This document shows positions 16,312 to 25,601 of a DNA stretch of 64,000 nucleotides, piece by piece. The notes beneath the pieces were generated by a model that was not told the origin of the DNA, did not search any database, and saw only the letters and a program-made list of their open reading frames with translations. The translations under genes were made by a program, and so were the position numbers. Source of the DNA: Lactobacillus sp. W8174 (lineage in GTDB: Bacteria > Bacillota > Bacilli > Lactobacillales > Lactobacillaceae); NCBI RefSeq assembly GCF_016100975.1, contig NZ_JACFRN010000003.1, positions 62,001 to 126,000 on the forward strand. Reading direction: 5' to 3'. The first letter of the stretch is position 1, and each line of letters begins with the position of its first letter.

Positions 16312-17637
16312 ATGATGAAGCAAGAATCATTATTTGCAAACAGTGGGCAAAATGAACCTTTGGCTAACCGCGTACGTCCCCAAAATCTAGCTCAGTTTGT
16401 AGGACAAGAACAGCTGCTGGGACAGGGAAAAATTTTGCGAGAAATCATTGATAATGACCAGGTTTCCTCAATGATTTTTTGGGGACCACCGGGAGTCGGC
16501 AAAACGACTTTGGCTGAAATAATTGCCCGGCAGAGTCAAGCGAGCTTTTTTAATTTTAGTGCGGTTGACAGCAGCATTACTAAAATCCGCAAAATTATGA
16601 AGCAGGCTGAAGCTGAACACGAAGTGGGGCAAAAAACGCTGGTATTTGTAGATGAAATCCATCGTTTTAATAAAGCACAACAAGATGCTTTTTTACCCTA
16701 CGTTGAACGTGGCAGCATCATTTTAATTGGTGCTACGACCGAAAATCCTTCCTTTGAAATTAACTCGGCGCTGCTTTCACGCTGCAAGGTTTTTGTCCTA
16801 AAACCGCTTGAAGTCAAAGATATTATTAAGTTATTGCAAAACGCTCTGCACAACCCTAACGGTTTTGGCAAGTTAACCGTCAAAATCAGTGAACAGGAGA
16901 TTAAAGCCATTGCCAAATTTGCCAACGGTGACGCCAGAACAGCTTTAAATACGCTGGAGATGGCAGTTTTAAACGGTCATAAAACTGGTAATACGATTGC
17001 TGTGACTATGGAAAGTCTGGGACAATTAATTACCCAAAAGTCGGTCCTGTATGATAAAGACGGAGAAGAACACTACAATATCATCTCCGCTTTGCATAAA
17101 TCAATGCGTAACAGCGATGTTGACGCGGCAATTTATTGGCTGTCGCGGATGCTTGAAGGGGGAGAAGATCCGCTTTATATTGCACGTAGACTAGTGCGCT
17201 TTGCCAGCGAAGATATTGGCTTGGCAGATACTAATGCGCTGAATGTGGCGGTCAACGTCTTTCAGGCTTGCCAATTTATAGGGATGCCGGAATGTGATGT
17301 GCATTTGACAGAAGCTGTGATTTATCTGTCACTTGCTCCGAAATCAAACGCAGTTTATAAGGCTAGATTAGCCGCTGAAGAAGATGTTAAGAAGACTATT
17401 GATGAACCAGTACCTTTGCAGATTCGCAACGCTCCGACTAAGTTAATGAAAGATTTGGGCTATGGTAAAGGTTACCAGCTCGCGCATTATGCTAAAGACA
17501 AGTTAACGACAATGAAAACTATGCCACCGAGTTTAGAGGGACACGAATATTATTTGCCAACCTCGCAGGGTCATGAAGACCGTTTTAAAAAGAGGCTGGA
17601 ACAAATTAAAGAATGGCACAAAGAACACGATGATTAA
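16312..17637 (+). CDS. rarA: Replication-associated recombination protein A (AAA+ ATPase)
   Basis: This 441-residue cytoplasmic ATPase has the length and all main motifs of RarA/MgsA, which acts at stalled replication forks with SSB and the clamp-loader fold. The Walker A motif is GPPGVGKT (residues about 59-66). The Walker B motif is VFVDEIHRFNKAQQDAFLP (about 111-129), and sensor 1 is GATTENPSFEINSALLSR (about 139-156). The C-terminal region (SALHKSMRNSDVDAAIYWLSRMLEGGEDP) matches the tetramerisation part. AAGAAG precedes the tandem ATGs at 16312 and 16315; either may be used. It is monocistronic, with a downstream terminator at 17760-17796. Confidence 0.95.
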   Translation: MMKQESLFANSGQNEPLANRVRPQNLAQFVGQEQLLGQGKILREIIDNDQVSSMIFWGPPGVGKTTLAEIIARQSQASFFNFSAVDSSITKIRKIMKQAEAEHEVGQKTLVFVDEIHRFNKAQQDAFLPYVERGSIILIGATTENPSFEINSALLSRCKVFVLKPLEVKDIIKLLQNALHNPNGFGKLTVKISEQEIKAIAKFANGDARTALNTLEMAVLNGHKTGNTIAVTMESLGQLITQKSVLYDKDGEEHYNIISALHKSMRNSDVDAAIYWLSRMLEGGEDPLYIARRLVRFASEDIGLADTNALNVAVNVFQACQFIGMPECDVHLTEAVIYLSLAPKSNAVYKARLAAEEDVKKTIDEPVPLQIRNAPTKLMKDLGYGKGYQLAHYAKDKLTTMKTMPPSLEGHEYYLPTSQGHEDRFKKRLEQIKEWHKEHDD

Positions 17638-17759
17638 GACGGGGCTTTTAAAGTCTAGCCTCATTAATTTTAATTACCGGAACACTAAAAGAATAATATA
17701 ACAGATTGATTAGCTAGATGATGAATTAAGCGGACACTGCTATTTGAGCATCAACTAAA

Positions 17760-17796
17760 AAGCGGGCAAACCACAAATTGAATGGTTTGCCTGTTT
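17760..17796. terminator. Bidirectional terminator after rarA and the 103-residue membrane protein
   Basis: The perfect 9-bp arms GGCAAACCA (17765-17773) and TGGTTTGCC (17783-17791) have a T-rich tract on the right and AAAAAGC on the left. Confidence 0.8.
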
Positions 17797-17837
17797 TTGT
17801 GTTCTTTCTTTTTTGTGGCGATATTTATTTAAATTTA

Positions 17838-18149
17838 TTATTTAACGAAAAGCATGTTGCCTGAAGCCCACATAATATAAAAAAACAGAATAACACCAAT
17901 TATTAGAGCTAATAGCCAACCTAAAACCAAACTTATAATAAAGGTAATATGTTTGTGTTGAAAAAATGTTGTCAATACTTCCGCCAAAGCTGATAGTAGA
18001 AGACCTAAGGCGCAAACGCTTAAATCAACAGATTTGAAAAACGGTAAGATTAAAACCAATAAGAATGCGCCTAATACAATAAACCATAAATATTTATAGC
18101 CATGATCTATTAGCAGTTGTTCTTTCATCGTAGTCTGGTTTTTGATCAT
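17838..18149 (-). CDS. Small integral membrane protein of unknown function
   Basis: A 103-residue protein. I placed the start at the ATG at 18149, nine bases after GGAG; a TTG five codons upstream would remove that site. Three hydrophobic segments are visible: YLWFIVLGAFLLVLILPFF (about 22-40), LSVCALGLLLSALAEVLTTFF (about 44-64) and FIISLVLGWLLALIIGVILF (about 70-89). I recognise no family. It is convergent with rarA and faces an AT-rich upstream gap. It could be a small accessory or immunity-like membrane protein, but nothing in the sequence proves this. Confidence 0.6.
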   Translation of the reverse strand: MIKNQTTMKEQLLIDHGYKYLWFIVLGAFLLVLILPFFKSVDLSVCALGLLLSALAEVLTTFFQHKHITFIISLVLGWLLALIIGVILFFYIMWASGNMLFVK

Positions 18150-18525
18150 TATTAATAGCTCCAATCATGATATTACCAAGATTTATTATGCACAAAGCAA
18201 TATTAAATTTTTCACAGATACTAACTTTTTTATGTCTCTCTGAATTTTTTCAGATACAAAAAGCAGTTTTAATTTAACTTAAAACTTTAGTTATATCTAT
18301 GATAATAATAACTTATAGGTTAGTACATAACTATTAAGATGTAAAGTGATTAATTAAAATTAAATTAAATTAAATCTATTGCTAAATATCAGGAAATAAG
18401 CGCAGCATTTTTTATGATTTAACTGCAATTACTGATTAGACTATTGATTATCTTTATATTTCATTTATAATTATAAATTATACAATAATTAAAAAATTCA
18501 AAAAAGAAAGGTTATAGGAAATGAG
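18150..18525. other. AT-rich intergenic gap without recognised gene
   Basis: About 375 bases, very AT-rich, with a short AATTAAATTAAATTAAAT run near 18355-18374. It must hold the promoters of the two divergent membrane-protein genes, but I see no clear -35/-10 pair and no RNA gene. Confidence 0.5.
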
Positions 18526-18903
18526 ATGAAAATGAAATTAGCAAGAGCCGCTTTACTATTGTTATGTTCATTTGGAATGGCGCTTTTTTTCTCCAATAAG
18601 CCGAATTTTAACTTAATATGGTCAATTAGTGCGTTTATCATGACAATAATTGCTACAGCTTGGTTTGAAGTAAAAGAAGATACATTTATTGACCAAGTCG
18701 AAAATGATTTAATTTACTGTATGGTATTACAAGGTGCACCTATTAGTTTTGAAACTTTATATTTATTGAATATGACAGATGAGCAAGAAGACCACCCGTT
18801 ATTGATACTCTTGATTATTGTCTTAAATTTAATCTGTGTGTTCTTACTTGACTATTTAATTAATCGAGTTAAATTTTACAAAGTTGAAGATAAAAATGAT
18901 TAG
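18526..18903 (+). CDS. Small integral membrane protein of unknown function
   Basis: A 125-residue protein with the ATG at 18526 and a weak AGGAAATGAG site just upstream. Hydrophobic segments are LARAALLLLCSFGMALFF (about 4-21), LIWSISAFIMTIIATAWF (about 30-47) and LLILLIIVLNLICVFLLDYLI (about 92-112). A more polar stretch (EVKEDTFIDQVENDL) lies between the second and third. I recognise no domain. The gene has its own terminator and is flanked by AT-rich DNA. Base composition is more AT-rich than rarA next to it, which may indicate accessory origin. Confidence 0.6.
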   Translation: MKMKLARAALLLLCSFGMALFFSNKPNFNLIWSISAFIMTIIATAWFEVKEDTFIDQVENDLIYCMVLQGAPISFETLYLLNMTDEQEDHPLLILLIIVLNLICVFLLDYLINRVKFYKVEDKND

Positions 18904-18920
18904 AATTTAACATAATTTGC

Positions 18921-18956
18921 GTACCAGGCTATTAAAATGCTTGGTGCTTTTTTTAG
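18921..18956 (+). terminator. Terminator after the 125-residue membrane protein
   Basis: The arms ACCAGGC (18923-18929) and GCTTGGT (18939-18945) contain one G-T pair and are followed by GCTTTTTTT. The remaining 250 bases up to 19211 show no gene. Confidence 0.7.
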
Positions 18957-19210
18957 CATGAAGTTCGTCAGACTATTTAATATATACAGGTTTTTCATTT
19001 TTACAGCAATACTAAATTCTTATAGAAGTTAATATTCCTGAATCTATTTGATATCCTTACCAATATAAGTGTTGGTCATAGGAAATAATGAATTGATTAC
19101 GCAGCTAATTATACTGTTAGATTAAAACAAATAGTTTTCTGTCCCTGAATCAAGATTTAAAGAAGTGAAAGTCTGAAAAATTATAATTTTGACTTTTATT
19201 AGTGAGCTTA

Positions 19211-20026
19211 TTAAATCCAATTTTCTAAATTTTGTAATACTTTTTGTACTTGAGGATTGTCTACCTCTTTTAAAAAATCGTGATCTAAGTAATAAAGCGG
19301 GTAAAAAACATTATTTGGGGAGAGAGCTTTTAATGATTTGCTGTACTTAAAGGGAACTTCTTTGTCTGATATACTGGCAGCGGAAAAGATAGGAGGAAAT
19401 TTTTTTAACTCCTCTTTAGTAATTGAATATTTGCTAACTTCGTTTTCCTTGATATCATAAGCTTTTTGCAACTCGCATTTTTCTACTAAATATAAGTATA
19501 GGGGATATCTGGACAAAGCCGAGTCATCATGAATAAAGTTAGTTGTATTTATTGAGAGAATTAAATCTTTTGAAATAGGTTTATCTGTTAGTTTTTTACT
19601 CCGATTGCTATCTTTGAGATCATAATAGCCATAAAAATTAATAATCTTAGTGGGGTTTTTAATAGTGCTTAGTTTGATAATCTGGTTAACTAACCAGAAC
19701 ATAATGAAGCCCCCAGCCGAACGACCACATAACATGTAATTGAAATTTTGTGGCTTAATTATAGTTTGATATAATTCTAAGAATGATTGTAAAGAAGTTT
19801 CTAAAATTGTATTTAAGGATGAATTTGGAGCTAATGGGTAATCTAGAGCAATAACTTCAACCCCCTTTTTTAAGAAAGTACTAGTTAAAGCGTATGGAAT
19901 ATCGTTTCGTGTTCCATATATTAAACCACCTCCGTGAAAATAAATTAAGATGTTAGAAACTGGGCTTTCAGGCATCCATATAGTGTATTGCATTGAATTT
20001 GATAATTTTTGAATATTAGGTTTCAT
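19211..20026 (-). CDS. Alpha/beta hydrolase (HSL/esterase type) linked to the PucR gene
   Basis: A 271-residue cytoplasmic hydrolase. The oxyanion-hole motif FHGGG is near residues 30-34, the nucleophile elbow is GRSAGG (about 100-105), an acid candidate is the Asp in SISDKE, and the histidine is in LDHDFL near the end. This is the order of the hormone-sensitive-lipase type of alpha/beta hydrolase, which cleaves esters or amides of small molecules. It overlaps the 3' end of the PucR gene by 11 bases on the same strand, with GGAG seven bases before the ATG. It is therefore cotranscribed with the regulator of the divergent carbamoyl cluster. It may release or prepare the substrate of that cluster; this is inference. 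Confidence 0.75.
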   Translation of the reverse strand: MKPNIQKLSNSMQYTIWMPESPVSNILIYFHGGGLIYGTRNDIPYALTSTFLKKGVEVIALDYPLAPNSSLNTILETSLQSFLELYQTIIKPQNFNYMLCGRSAGGFIMFWLVNQIIKLSTIKNPTKIINFYGYYDLKDSNRSKKLTDKPISKDLILSINTTNFIHDDSALSRYPLYLYLVEKCELQKAYDIKENEVSKYSITKEELKKFPPIFSAASISDKEVPFKYSKSLKALSPNNVFYPLYYLDHDFLKEVDNPQVQKVLQNLENWI

Positions 20027-21596
20027 TATTTTTCTCCATACTAAGTAAATAAGTTGAAATTTGATAATTGATCAAGTCGATCTGATTTTCAAAATCAATG
20101 TGTAATAAATTTTGAATCTTTTTTATCCTATAACGCACTGTTTTTTCATGTACAAATAGTATTTCAGATGCTTTTTTGTAATTTTTGTTGCTATCAAAAA
20201 ACACTTTTAGCGTTCTAAATAAATCATTATTTTTCTTCTTTAAATCTATCAGGTTTTGCGGGATAAATTTGTTTAAAGCATTAGGATTTTTAACTGATAA
20301 AAAGTATCTAAATATGCCCAAGTGTTCTATTGAAAAAGCGTGACCAATGAAAATTTTTGAATTGAAACTCAAGGCTTTTAAGCATTCATCTAAAATAGTT
20401 TGCATGTTGCGTCTTGTTTTGACTGAGCTAATAACAACTGAAAGATTTGCGTGAAGATTAAAATATTTAGACAATTTCTTTTCAATTGTTTCTGAGTTTA
20501 GCTGATTGGAGAGGGCTTCAATATTAAAAAGTATGATTATATAATCACGATGTTCAGAATAAATACTATATCTTTCACAATTTTGAAGTATTGTTCTGAT
20601 ATTATAAAGCTCTATTTTGCTCAAATCTGAAGTAAAAAAAGCACAGGCTTGATAATATTTATAATGGTTTAAATTAACTTCGTCTAATAAAGTTTCGAGT
20701 TCTCTGTCGTCTAAAACAGGATATTGCAATATAGTGTCTGCAATGTTGTTAAAATGAGCATATTCTTTTTGCTTTAGGGCATACTCTGTTTGTAATTTAT
20801 TTTGAATAATATCAATAAAATTTTCGAAAATCATTGTATCTGATTCACTTAATTTTTGAGAATCATGAATTACTAACAGTGAATTGTTTTCAGTTGTATT
20901 GTTGTTTGTAAATTCAATTTTTGTAGCATTATATGTTTGATAATTATCAAATGATTCAAGTCTAAATAAATAATATTTATTTTTGACAAATTCAGAATCT
21001 TCTTCCGTATAAGGTCTCCCTTCATCAATCACTACATTTTTAGGCATGTCTTTGCTTCTATAATAGGTCGAGTTTGACGCTAAATATAATAAGCAGGGAT
21101 AGTGAGTTATATTATTAAACTCTCTTAGTAAAATTTCGTAAGAGACAAAACTATCAGCTAAAGGTATCAACCTCTGTCTTGTTTTGTAGTAGTTTTCCAA
21201 AACTAGTGATTGATTATTTAAAATTGGTTGATATATCGCTAATAAAATTTTTTCATAATTTAACTCAGTACCAACTTTGATTAACGGAATTCTATATTTA
21301 TAGCACAAGTTTATAAACCAACGTGGTACCAATTTAATAAGTCTATCAACTTTTACTATAATGCCGCTAATTCCGATCTTCACCATCTTTTTAAAAAAAG
21401 TATTCACTTCGTCATATGACAATTTCTGTAAAGCATAAAAAGATGTTAAAATCATTTGATTTTTACGTGACCATTTTTCTATGTCCAAAGCTTCTAATAC
21501 CATTACTGAATTAATCTCAGTATTTTTTTTCAAATTTGGTGTTAGAAGCTTGCTTTCTTTAAAAATAGGTAATTCTAACAGATCGTATAGTTTCAT
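20016..21596 (-). CDS. PucR-family transcriptional regulator
   Basis: A 526-residue cytoplasmic regulator. The N-terminal 120 or so residues match the PucR ligand-sensing domain (LLELPIFKESKLLTPNLKKNTEINSV start, GISGIIVKVDR, IPLIKVGTELNYE). The C-terminus holds the PucR-type helix-turn-helix (LKVFFDSNKNYKKASEILFV, HEKTVRYRIKKIQNLL, about residues 460-500). PucR of Bacillus subtilis controls purine and ureide breakdown. Here the gene is divergent from the FdrA-YlbE fusion (143-base gap), so it most likely controls that operon and itself in response to a ureide-like molecule. The downstream hydrolase overlaps it. The family assignment is secure; the effector is unknown. Confidence 0.88.
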   Translation of the reverse strand: MKLYDLLELPIFKESKLLTPNLKKNTEINSVMVLEALDIEKWSRKNQMILTSFYALQKLSYDEVNTFFKKMVKIGISGIIVKVDRLIKLVPRWFINLCYKYRIPLIKVGTELNYEKILLAIYQPILNNQSLVLENYYKTRQRLIPLADSFVSYEILLREFNNITHYPCLLYLASNSTYYRSKDMPKNVVIDEGRPYTEEDSEFVKNKYYLFRLESFDNYQTYNATKIEFTNNNTTENNSLLVIHDSQKLSESDTMIFENFIDIIQNKLQTEYALKQKEYAHFNNIADTILQYPVLDDRELETLLDEVNLNHYKYYQACAFFTSDLSKIELYNIRTILQNCERYSIYSEHRDYIIILFNIEALSNQLNSETIEKKLSKYFNLHANLSVVISSVKTRRNMQTILDECLKALSFNSKIFIGHAFSIEHLGIFRYFLSVKNPNALNKFIPQNLIDLKKKNNDLFRTLKVFFDSNKNYKKASEILFVHEKTVRYRIKKIQNLLHIDFENQIDLINYQISTYLLSMEKNNET

Positions 21597-21669
21597 ACTA
21601 AATCTCCTTAAATTATTTTTCTTTATCCATTTGGATAAAAAAAGATTAAATAGTTTTACTTTTTTACCA

Positions 21670-21698
21670 TTGTAAGCGCTTATTAGCTTCCATACAAT
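21670..21698 (+). promoter_or_regulatory. Promoter with overlapping cre site upstream of the FdrA-YlbE operon
   Basis: TTGTAA (21670-21675), 17 bp, TACAAT (21693-21698). TGTAAGCGCTTATT (21671-21684) matches the CcpA cre consensus at 12 of 14 positions and covers the -35 box, which predicts repression by preferred sugars. Confidence 0.65.
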
Positions 21699-21738
21699 GT
21701 GAATTGTAAAACTTAATAAATAAATTGGAGGTATGAAA

Positions 21739-24700
21739 ATGCTTAAGACGGTGATCTTAAAAGATAACTATCAAGATTCAATTAATCTTATGTTATTAAC
21801 AAATAAGATTAATGATTTGTCTGAAGTTCAGATGAGTCAAATAATGATGGGTACAGAAGCCAACAAGGATATTTTAAATAATACTAATTTATTGACTGAA
21901 GAAGCTGAAGCTGCATCACCTAATGACTTAATGATAGTTGTTAGAAGTGATGATGATAAGGTTATGGATAAGGTTTTACCAGCAGTCCATTCATTTCTTG
22001 AAGATCTTTCTACTAAAAAAGATGATTCAGGTAATGAAATTGAATCAGTAGATAATTGGGATGATGCTCTAAAGGCAATGCCTGATGCAAATTTAGCCCT
22101 ATTTAGTATTCCTGGAGAGTATGGTGCTCCAGAAATGGAAAAGGCTTTAAGACATGATTTAAATGTGTTCTCTTTCACAGATAATGTCTCTATAGAAGAT
22201 GAAGTCAAACTAAAAAAGCTGGCTCATAAAAAGGGACTTTTAATGATGGGTCCCGATTGTGGCACAGGAATTATTTCAAGTATTCCATTGGCATTTACTA
22301 ATGTTGTATCACCAGGCAATATTGGTATTGTCGGAGCATCAGGTACTGGAATTCAAGAAGTAACTACTATTATAGACAGACTGGGCAATGGTGTTATCCA
22401 CGCTATTGGTACTGGTGGACGCGATTTGAGCGACAAAGTAGATGCAATTACTGTTAAGGATGCTATTGCAGCTTTAGAAGACCACGAACCTACAGATGTT
22501 ATTTGTGTCATATCTAAGCCACCTGCAAAGGAAGTTAGAGATGAAGTTATGGAAATCCTTGAAAGCTGTAATAAACCGGTTGTTGCAGACTTTCTAGGTG
22601 AAAGACCTACCCATTATGAGGGTAATGTGTACTTAGCACATACATTGGAAGAGACAGCAAAAATTGCAGTTGACTTAGCAGCAGGTCAAAAAGTTAAAGA
22701 GAATTATTTTGAAAAAGTTGAATTACCAGCTAATGTAAAAACTTTATCAAAAGATAAAACTATTAAGGGTTTATATTCTGGCGGTACTTTAGCTAATGAA
22801 GCCGGCATGTTAATTTCTGAAGCACTTGACTTAGGTCATTTGACTAAAGAAGAAGGTTATATTCTAAAAACGGATGGATATGATGTCATTGACTTGGGAG
22901 ATGATGTTTATACCCAAGGTAAGCCACACCCAATGATTGATCCTGAGGTTCGCATTAATAAGATGCGCGAATATTGTCAAGATCCACATACAGGTGTTAT
23001 TTTGCTTGATGTTGTTTTGGGTTATGGTGCAAGTGATGACATGGCAGGTGCTTTAATTCCTGTAATTGATGAAGAAAAAGCCAAGGCTCAGAAAGAAGGC
23101 AGACCACTTTACTTTGTGGCTACAGTTGTAGGAACTAATAAAGATCCACAAAACTATGACGAAACAGTTGAACGCTTAAAAAATCATGGAGTTTTGGTTC
23201 AAAAGAGTAATGCAAAAGCTGTTCAGTTAGCTTTGAAATTAAAGGGAATACAGATATCTGAACCAGATAAGAAAGTCGTACCTTATACTGGTAAAAAGGT
23301 TGCTTTACCAAAAGTTAATGATAATGTAAAAGAATTATTAACCACAAAACCTAGAGTAATTAATGTAGGTATTAGTAGTTTTAATGAATCAATCGTCAAA
23401 TATGGTGGCAAAACTGTTCAATTTAATTGGAAACCACGTGCTAATGGCAACAAGCGAATGATCAAGTTGCTCGATGCCTTAGAAAAATATGATGATGAAA
23501 TTGATAGGGATAATGATAAAGTAATCCAAAGATTTAAGGATGCTAAGCCTTTCTTAGTTGACGTGGTTCCAGCTAAGACAGTTATCCCGGAATTAAATAC
23601 AGAAAATAAAACTTTGTTACATGCGGGTCCACCAATTACCTATACAGAAATGACAGGTCCAATGCAAGGTTCATGTGTTGGTGCAGCTATATTTGAAGGC
23701 TGGGCAGAAAATGAATCTGAGGCTCGAAAGTTACTGGAAAATGGAGAAGTAAAATTAATGCCTTGTCATTCTGTTCATGCAGTAGGGCCAATGGGAGGCA
23801 TTACTTCAGGTAATATGCCTGTAGTTATTGTTGAAAACAGATTGGACAATACAAGAGCATATTGTACCTTGAACGAAGGTATTGGTAAGGTATTAAGATT
23901 TGGTGCATATTCCCAAGAGGTTATTGATCGTTTAGTTTGGATGAGGGATGTTCTAGGCCCGGTTTTATCAAAAGCTTTGAAGAAAACTGATGATGGTCTT
24001 AACTTAAATGTCTTAATTGCTCGCTCAATTACAATGGGTGATGAATTTCATCAAAGGAATATTGCTGCTTCGGCCAACTTCTTGTGTGCAATGGCACCAC
24101 TTATTACTGAATTAGATATTAGTAAAAAAGACAGGTATGACGTAATTAAGTTCTTGGCAGATACTGACCAGTTTTTCCTTAACATTATGATGGCTACTGG
24201 TAAGTCAATTGCTGATGCCGCTAGAAAGTACCAAAAAGGAACTATCGTAACTGCCATGGCTAGAAATGGACGTGACTTTGGTATCAGAATTGCCGGTATG
24301 GGAGACCAATGGTTTAAGGCACCTGTAAATACTCCTAAAGGTCTTTACTTTGCAGGATTTTCTGAAGATGATGCGAATCCGGATATTGGTGACTCTTCAA
24401 TTACAGAAACTGTTGGTGTCGGTGGCATGGCCATGGTAGCAGCTCCTGGTGTAACCAGATTTGTCGGTGCTGGCGGATTTGAAGACGCATTAAGAATTTC
24501 TAACTCGATGGAAAAAATTAATACAACTCATAATCCTAATTGGACCATCCCAACCTGGGATTTTAAGGGTACAAATTTAGGTATTGATATTAGAAAAGTT
24601 GTGGAAACTGGGATTGAACCAATTATTAATACGGGTATTGCACATAAAAAACCAGGTGTCGGTCAAATTGGTGCTGGTACGGTTAAAGCTCCGCTGACTT

Positions 24701-24756
24701 GCTTTGAAAAAGCTCTGGAGGCTTATGCTAAAACTCTAGGTATTACAGTTGACTGA
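21739..24756 (+). CDS. Fused FdrA (AllF) - YlbE (AllG, DUF1116) protein, carbamoyltransferase-type
   Basis: A 1005-residue protein. The ATG at 21739 is preferred over 21733 because GGAGG ends at 21731. Residues about 1-510 are FdrA-like, with a CoA-ligase/succinyl-CoA-synthetase-like core (GPDCGTGI, GNIGIVGASGTGIQEVT, GTGGRDLSD, VADFLGERP, SGGTLANEA, LLDVVLGYGAS). Residues about 525-1005 are DUF1116/YlbE-like (LLHAGPPITYTEMTGPMQG, HSVHAVGPMGGITSGNMPV, LNEGIGKVLRFGA, MGDEFHQRN). In E. coli these are separate genes, fdrA (allF) and ylbE (allG); with ylbF (allH) they were reported to form oxamate carbamoyltransferase. Here they are one chain followed by the AllH-like and carbamate kinase genes. 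Activity is inferred as carbamoyl transfer to phosphate; the actual substrate is unproven. Confidence 0.85.
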   Translation: MLKTVILKDNYQDSINLMLLTNKINDLSEVQMSQIMMGTEANKDILNNTNLLTEEAEAASPNDLMIVVRSDDDKVMDKVLPAVHSFLEDLSTKKDDSGNEIESVDNWDDALKAMPDANLALFSIPGEYGAPEMEKALRHDLNVFSFTDNVSIEDEVKLKKLAHKKGLLMMGPDCGTGIISSIPLAFTNVVSPGNIGIVGASGTGIQEVTTIIDRLGNGVIHAIGTGGRDLSDKVDAITVKDAIAALEDHEPTDVICVISKPPAKEVRDEVMEILESCNKPVVADFLGERPTHYEGNVYLAHTLEETAKIAVDLAAGQKVKENYFEKVELPANVKTLSKDKTIKGLYSGGTLANEAGMLISEALDLGHLTKEEGYILKTDGYDVIDLGDDVYTQGKPHPMIDPEVRINKMREYCQDPHTGVILLDVVLGYGASDDMAGALIPVIDEEKAKAQKEGRPLYFVATVVGTNKDPQNYDETVERLKNHGVLVQKSNAKAVQLALKLKGIQISEPDKKVVPYTGKKVALPKVNDNVKELLTTKPRVINVGISSFNESIVKYGGKTVQFNWKPRANGNKRMIKLLDALEKYDDEIDRDNDKVIQRFKDAKPFLVDVVPAKTVIPELNTENKTLLHAGPPITYTEMTGPMQGSCVGAAIFEGWAENESEARKLLENGEVKLMPCHSVHAVGPMGGITSGNMPVVIVENRLDNTRAYCTLNEGIGKVLRFGAYSQEVIDRLVWMRDVLGPVLSKALKKTDDGLNLNVLIARSITMGDEFHQRNIAASANFLCAMAPLITELDISKKDRYDVIKFLADTDQFFLNIMMATGKSIADAARKYQKGTIVTAMARNGRDFGIRIAGMGDQWFKAPVNTPKGLYFAGFSEDDANPDIGDSSITETVGVGGMAMVAAPGVTRFVGAGGFEDALRISNSMEKINTTHNPNWTIPTWDFKGTNLGIDIRKVVETGIEPIINTGIAHKKPGVGQIGAGTVKAPLTCFEKALEAYAKTLGITVD

Positions 24757-25582
24757 TTCATGTGTTGCTCAAATTAGTAGTTATATCTATCCTGTTAACA
24801 AATTTGGTCAAATTGGCAGAGTACATTCAATTTTTGCACATTCACTTAATATTCAAGTTGGTTTGCGATTAATAAATATAAGTTGCTTTGATAATTACCT
24901 GTCATGTTTTGGCATAAATATTTCTGAAAAAAATTTAAAGTCAGTTATCCAAAGTGTAACCGAAAACAATATAGTTAAATTTTTGGATAATAATATAGTT
25001 TTTTACACGCAAGACGGGATTAAAAGAATCGATGTTAAAAACTTTAATATAGTCGAATTGAAAATTAATCCTCTAAATTATTTTCCAGAAAAGGGACTAA
25101 AGAAAACTTTAGAAGTCTTAAACAATTATAAAGTGGATCAAAGAATAGGTATTCCTAATAATACTTTATTAAAAAAATTCTCTGATGAAATGACTACATT
25201 TAAAGATTTCAATCCAGAGCAAATTGTTACTTGGCTACTTGGTAGAGGAAAGGGATTAACGCCAAGCGGTGATGATATTCTTTGTGGATATATTTTTGTG
25301 CTATTGCTTGTCGATAAAGCAAATACTTATTTATCTAGTTTGGTTAAACAAATAAGAAATAATTTAAAGCTTACTACAGACGTTAGTAAAGCTTATCTAA
25401 TCTGTGCAACGCAAGGATATGTTAATTCCAAAGTTTATCAATTATATAAATCCTTTAAAAACCATAATTTTAAAGATATAGACAGTGAGCTGAATTCCAT
25501 TCTTGAAATTGGTCATACATCCGGCAAAGATTTGAGTTATGGAATTAAACTAGGAATTTTAGCTAGTTTAAACACTCCTTAG
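24749..25582 (+). CDS. DUF2877 / AllH (YlbF)-like subunit
   Basis: A 277-residue protein starting at TTG 24749, overlapping the end of the fusion gene by 8 bases, so it is probably translationally coupled. The DUF2877 signature GRGKGLTPSGDDILCG lies near residues 168-183, with a second conserved piece GHTSGKDLSYGI near the C-terminus. DUF2877 (YlbF/AllH) is the third partner of FdrA and YlbE in the E. coli allantoin region and is reported as a subunit of oxamate carbamoyltransferase. The gene order here (F-G fusion, H, transporter, carbamate kinase) supports the same enzyme complex. It is more AT-rich than its neighbours. Confidence 0.85.
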   Translation: MTDSCVAQISSYIYPVNKFGQIGRVHSIFAHSLNIQVGLRLINISCFDNYLSCFGINISEKNLKSVIQSVTENNIVKFLDNNIVFYTQDGIKRIDVKNFNIVELKINPLNYFPEKGLKKTLEVLNNYKVDQRIGIPNNTLLKKFSDEMTTFKDFNPEQIVTWLLGRGKGLTPSGDDILCGYIFVLLLVDKANTYLSSLVKQIRNNLKLTTDVSKAYLICATQGYVNSKVYQLYKSFKNHNFKDIDSELNSILEIGHTSGKDLSYGIKLGILASLNTP

Positions 25583-25601
25583 TCTATGAAAGGAGCGAAT
25601 A

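Noticed and set aside
18350-18380. AATTAAATTAAATTAAAT run as a possible repeat array
   Set aside because: Only about four short units in an AT-rich gap; not a CRISPR or a meaningful satellite.
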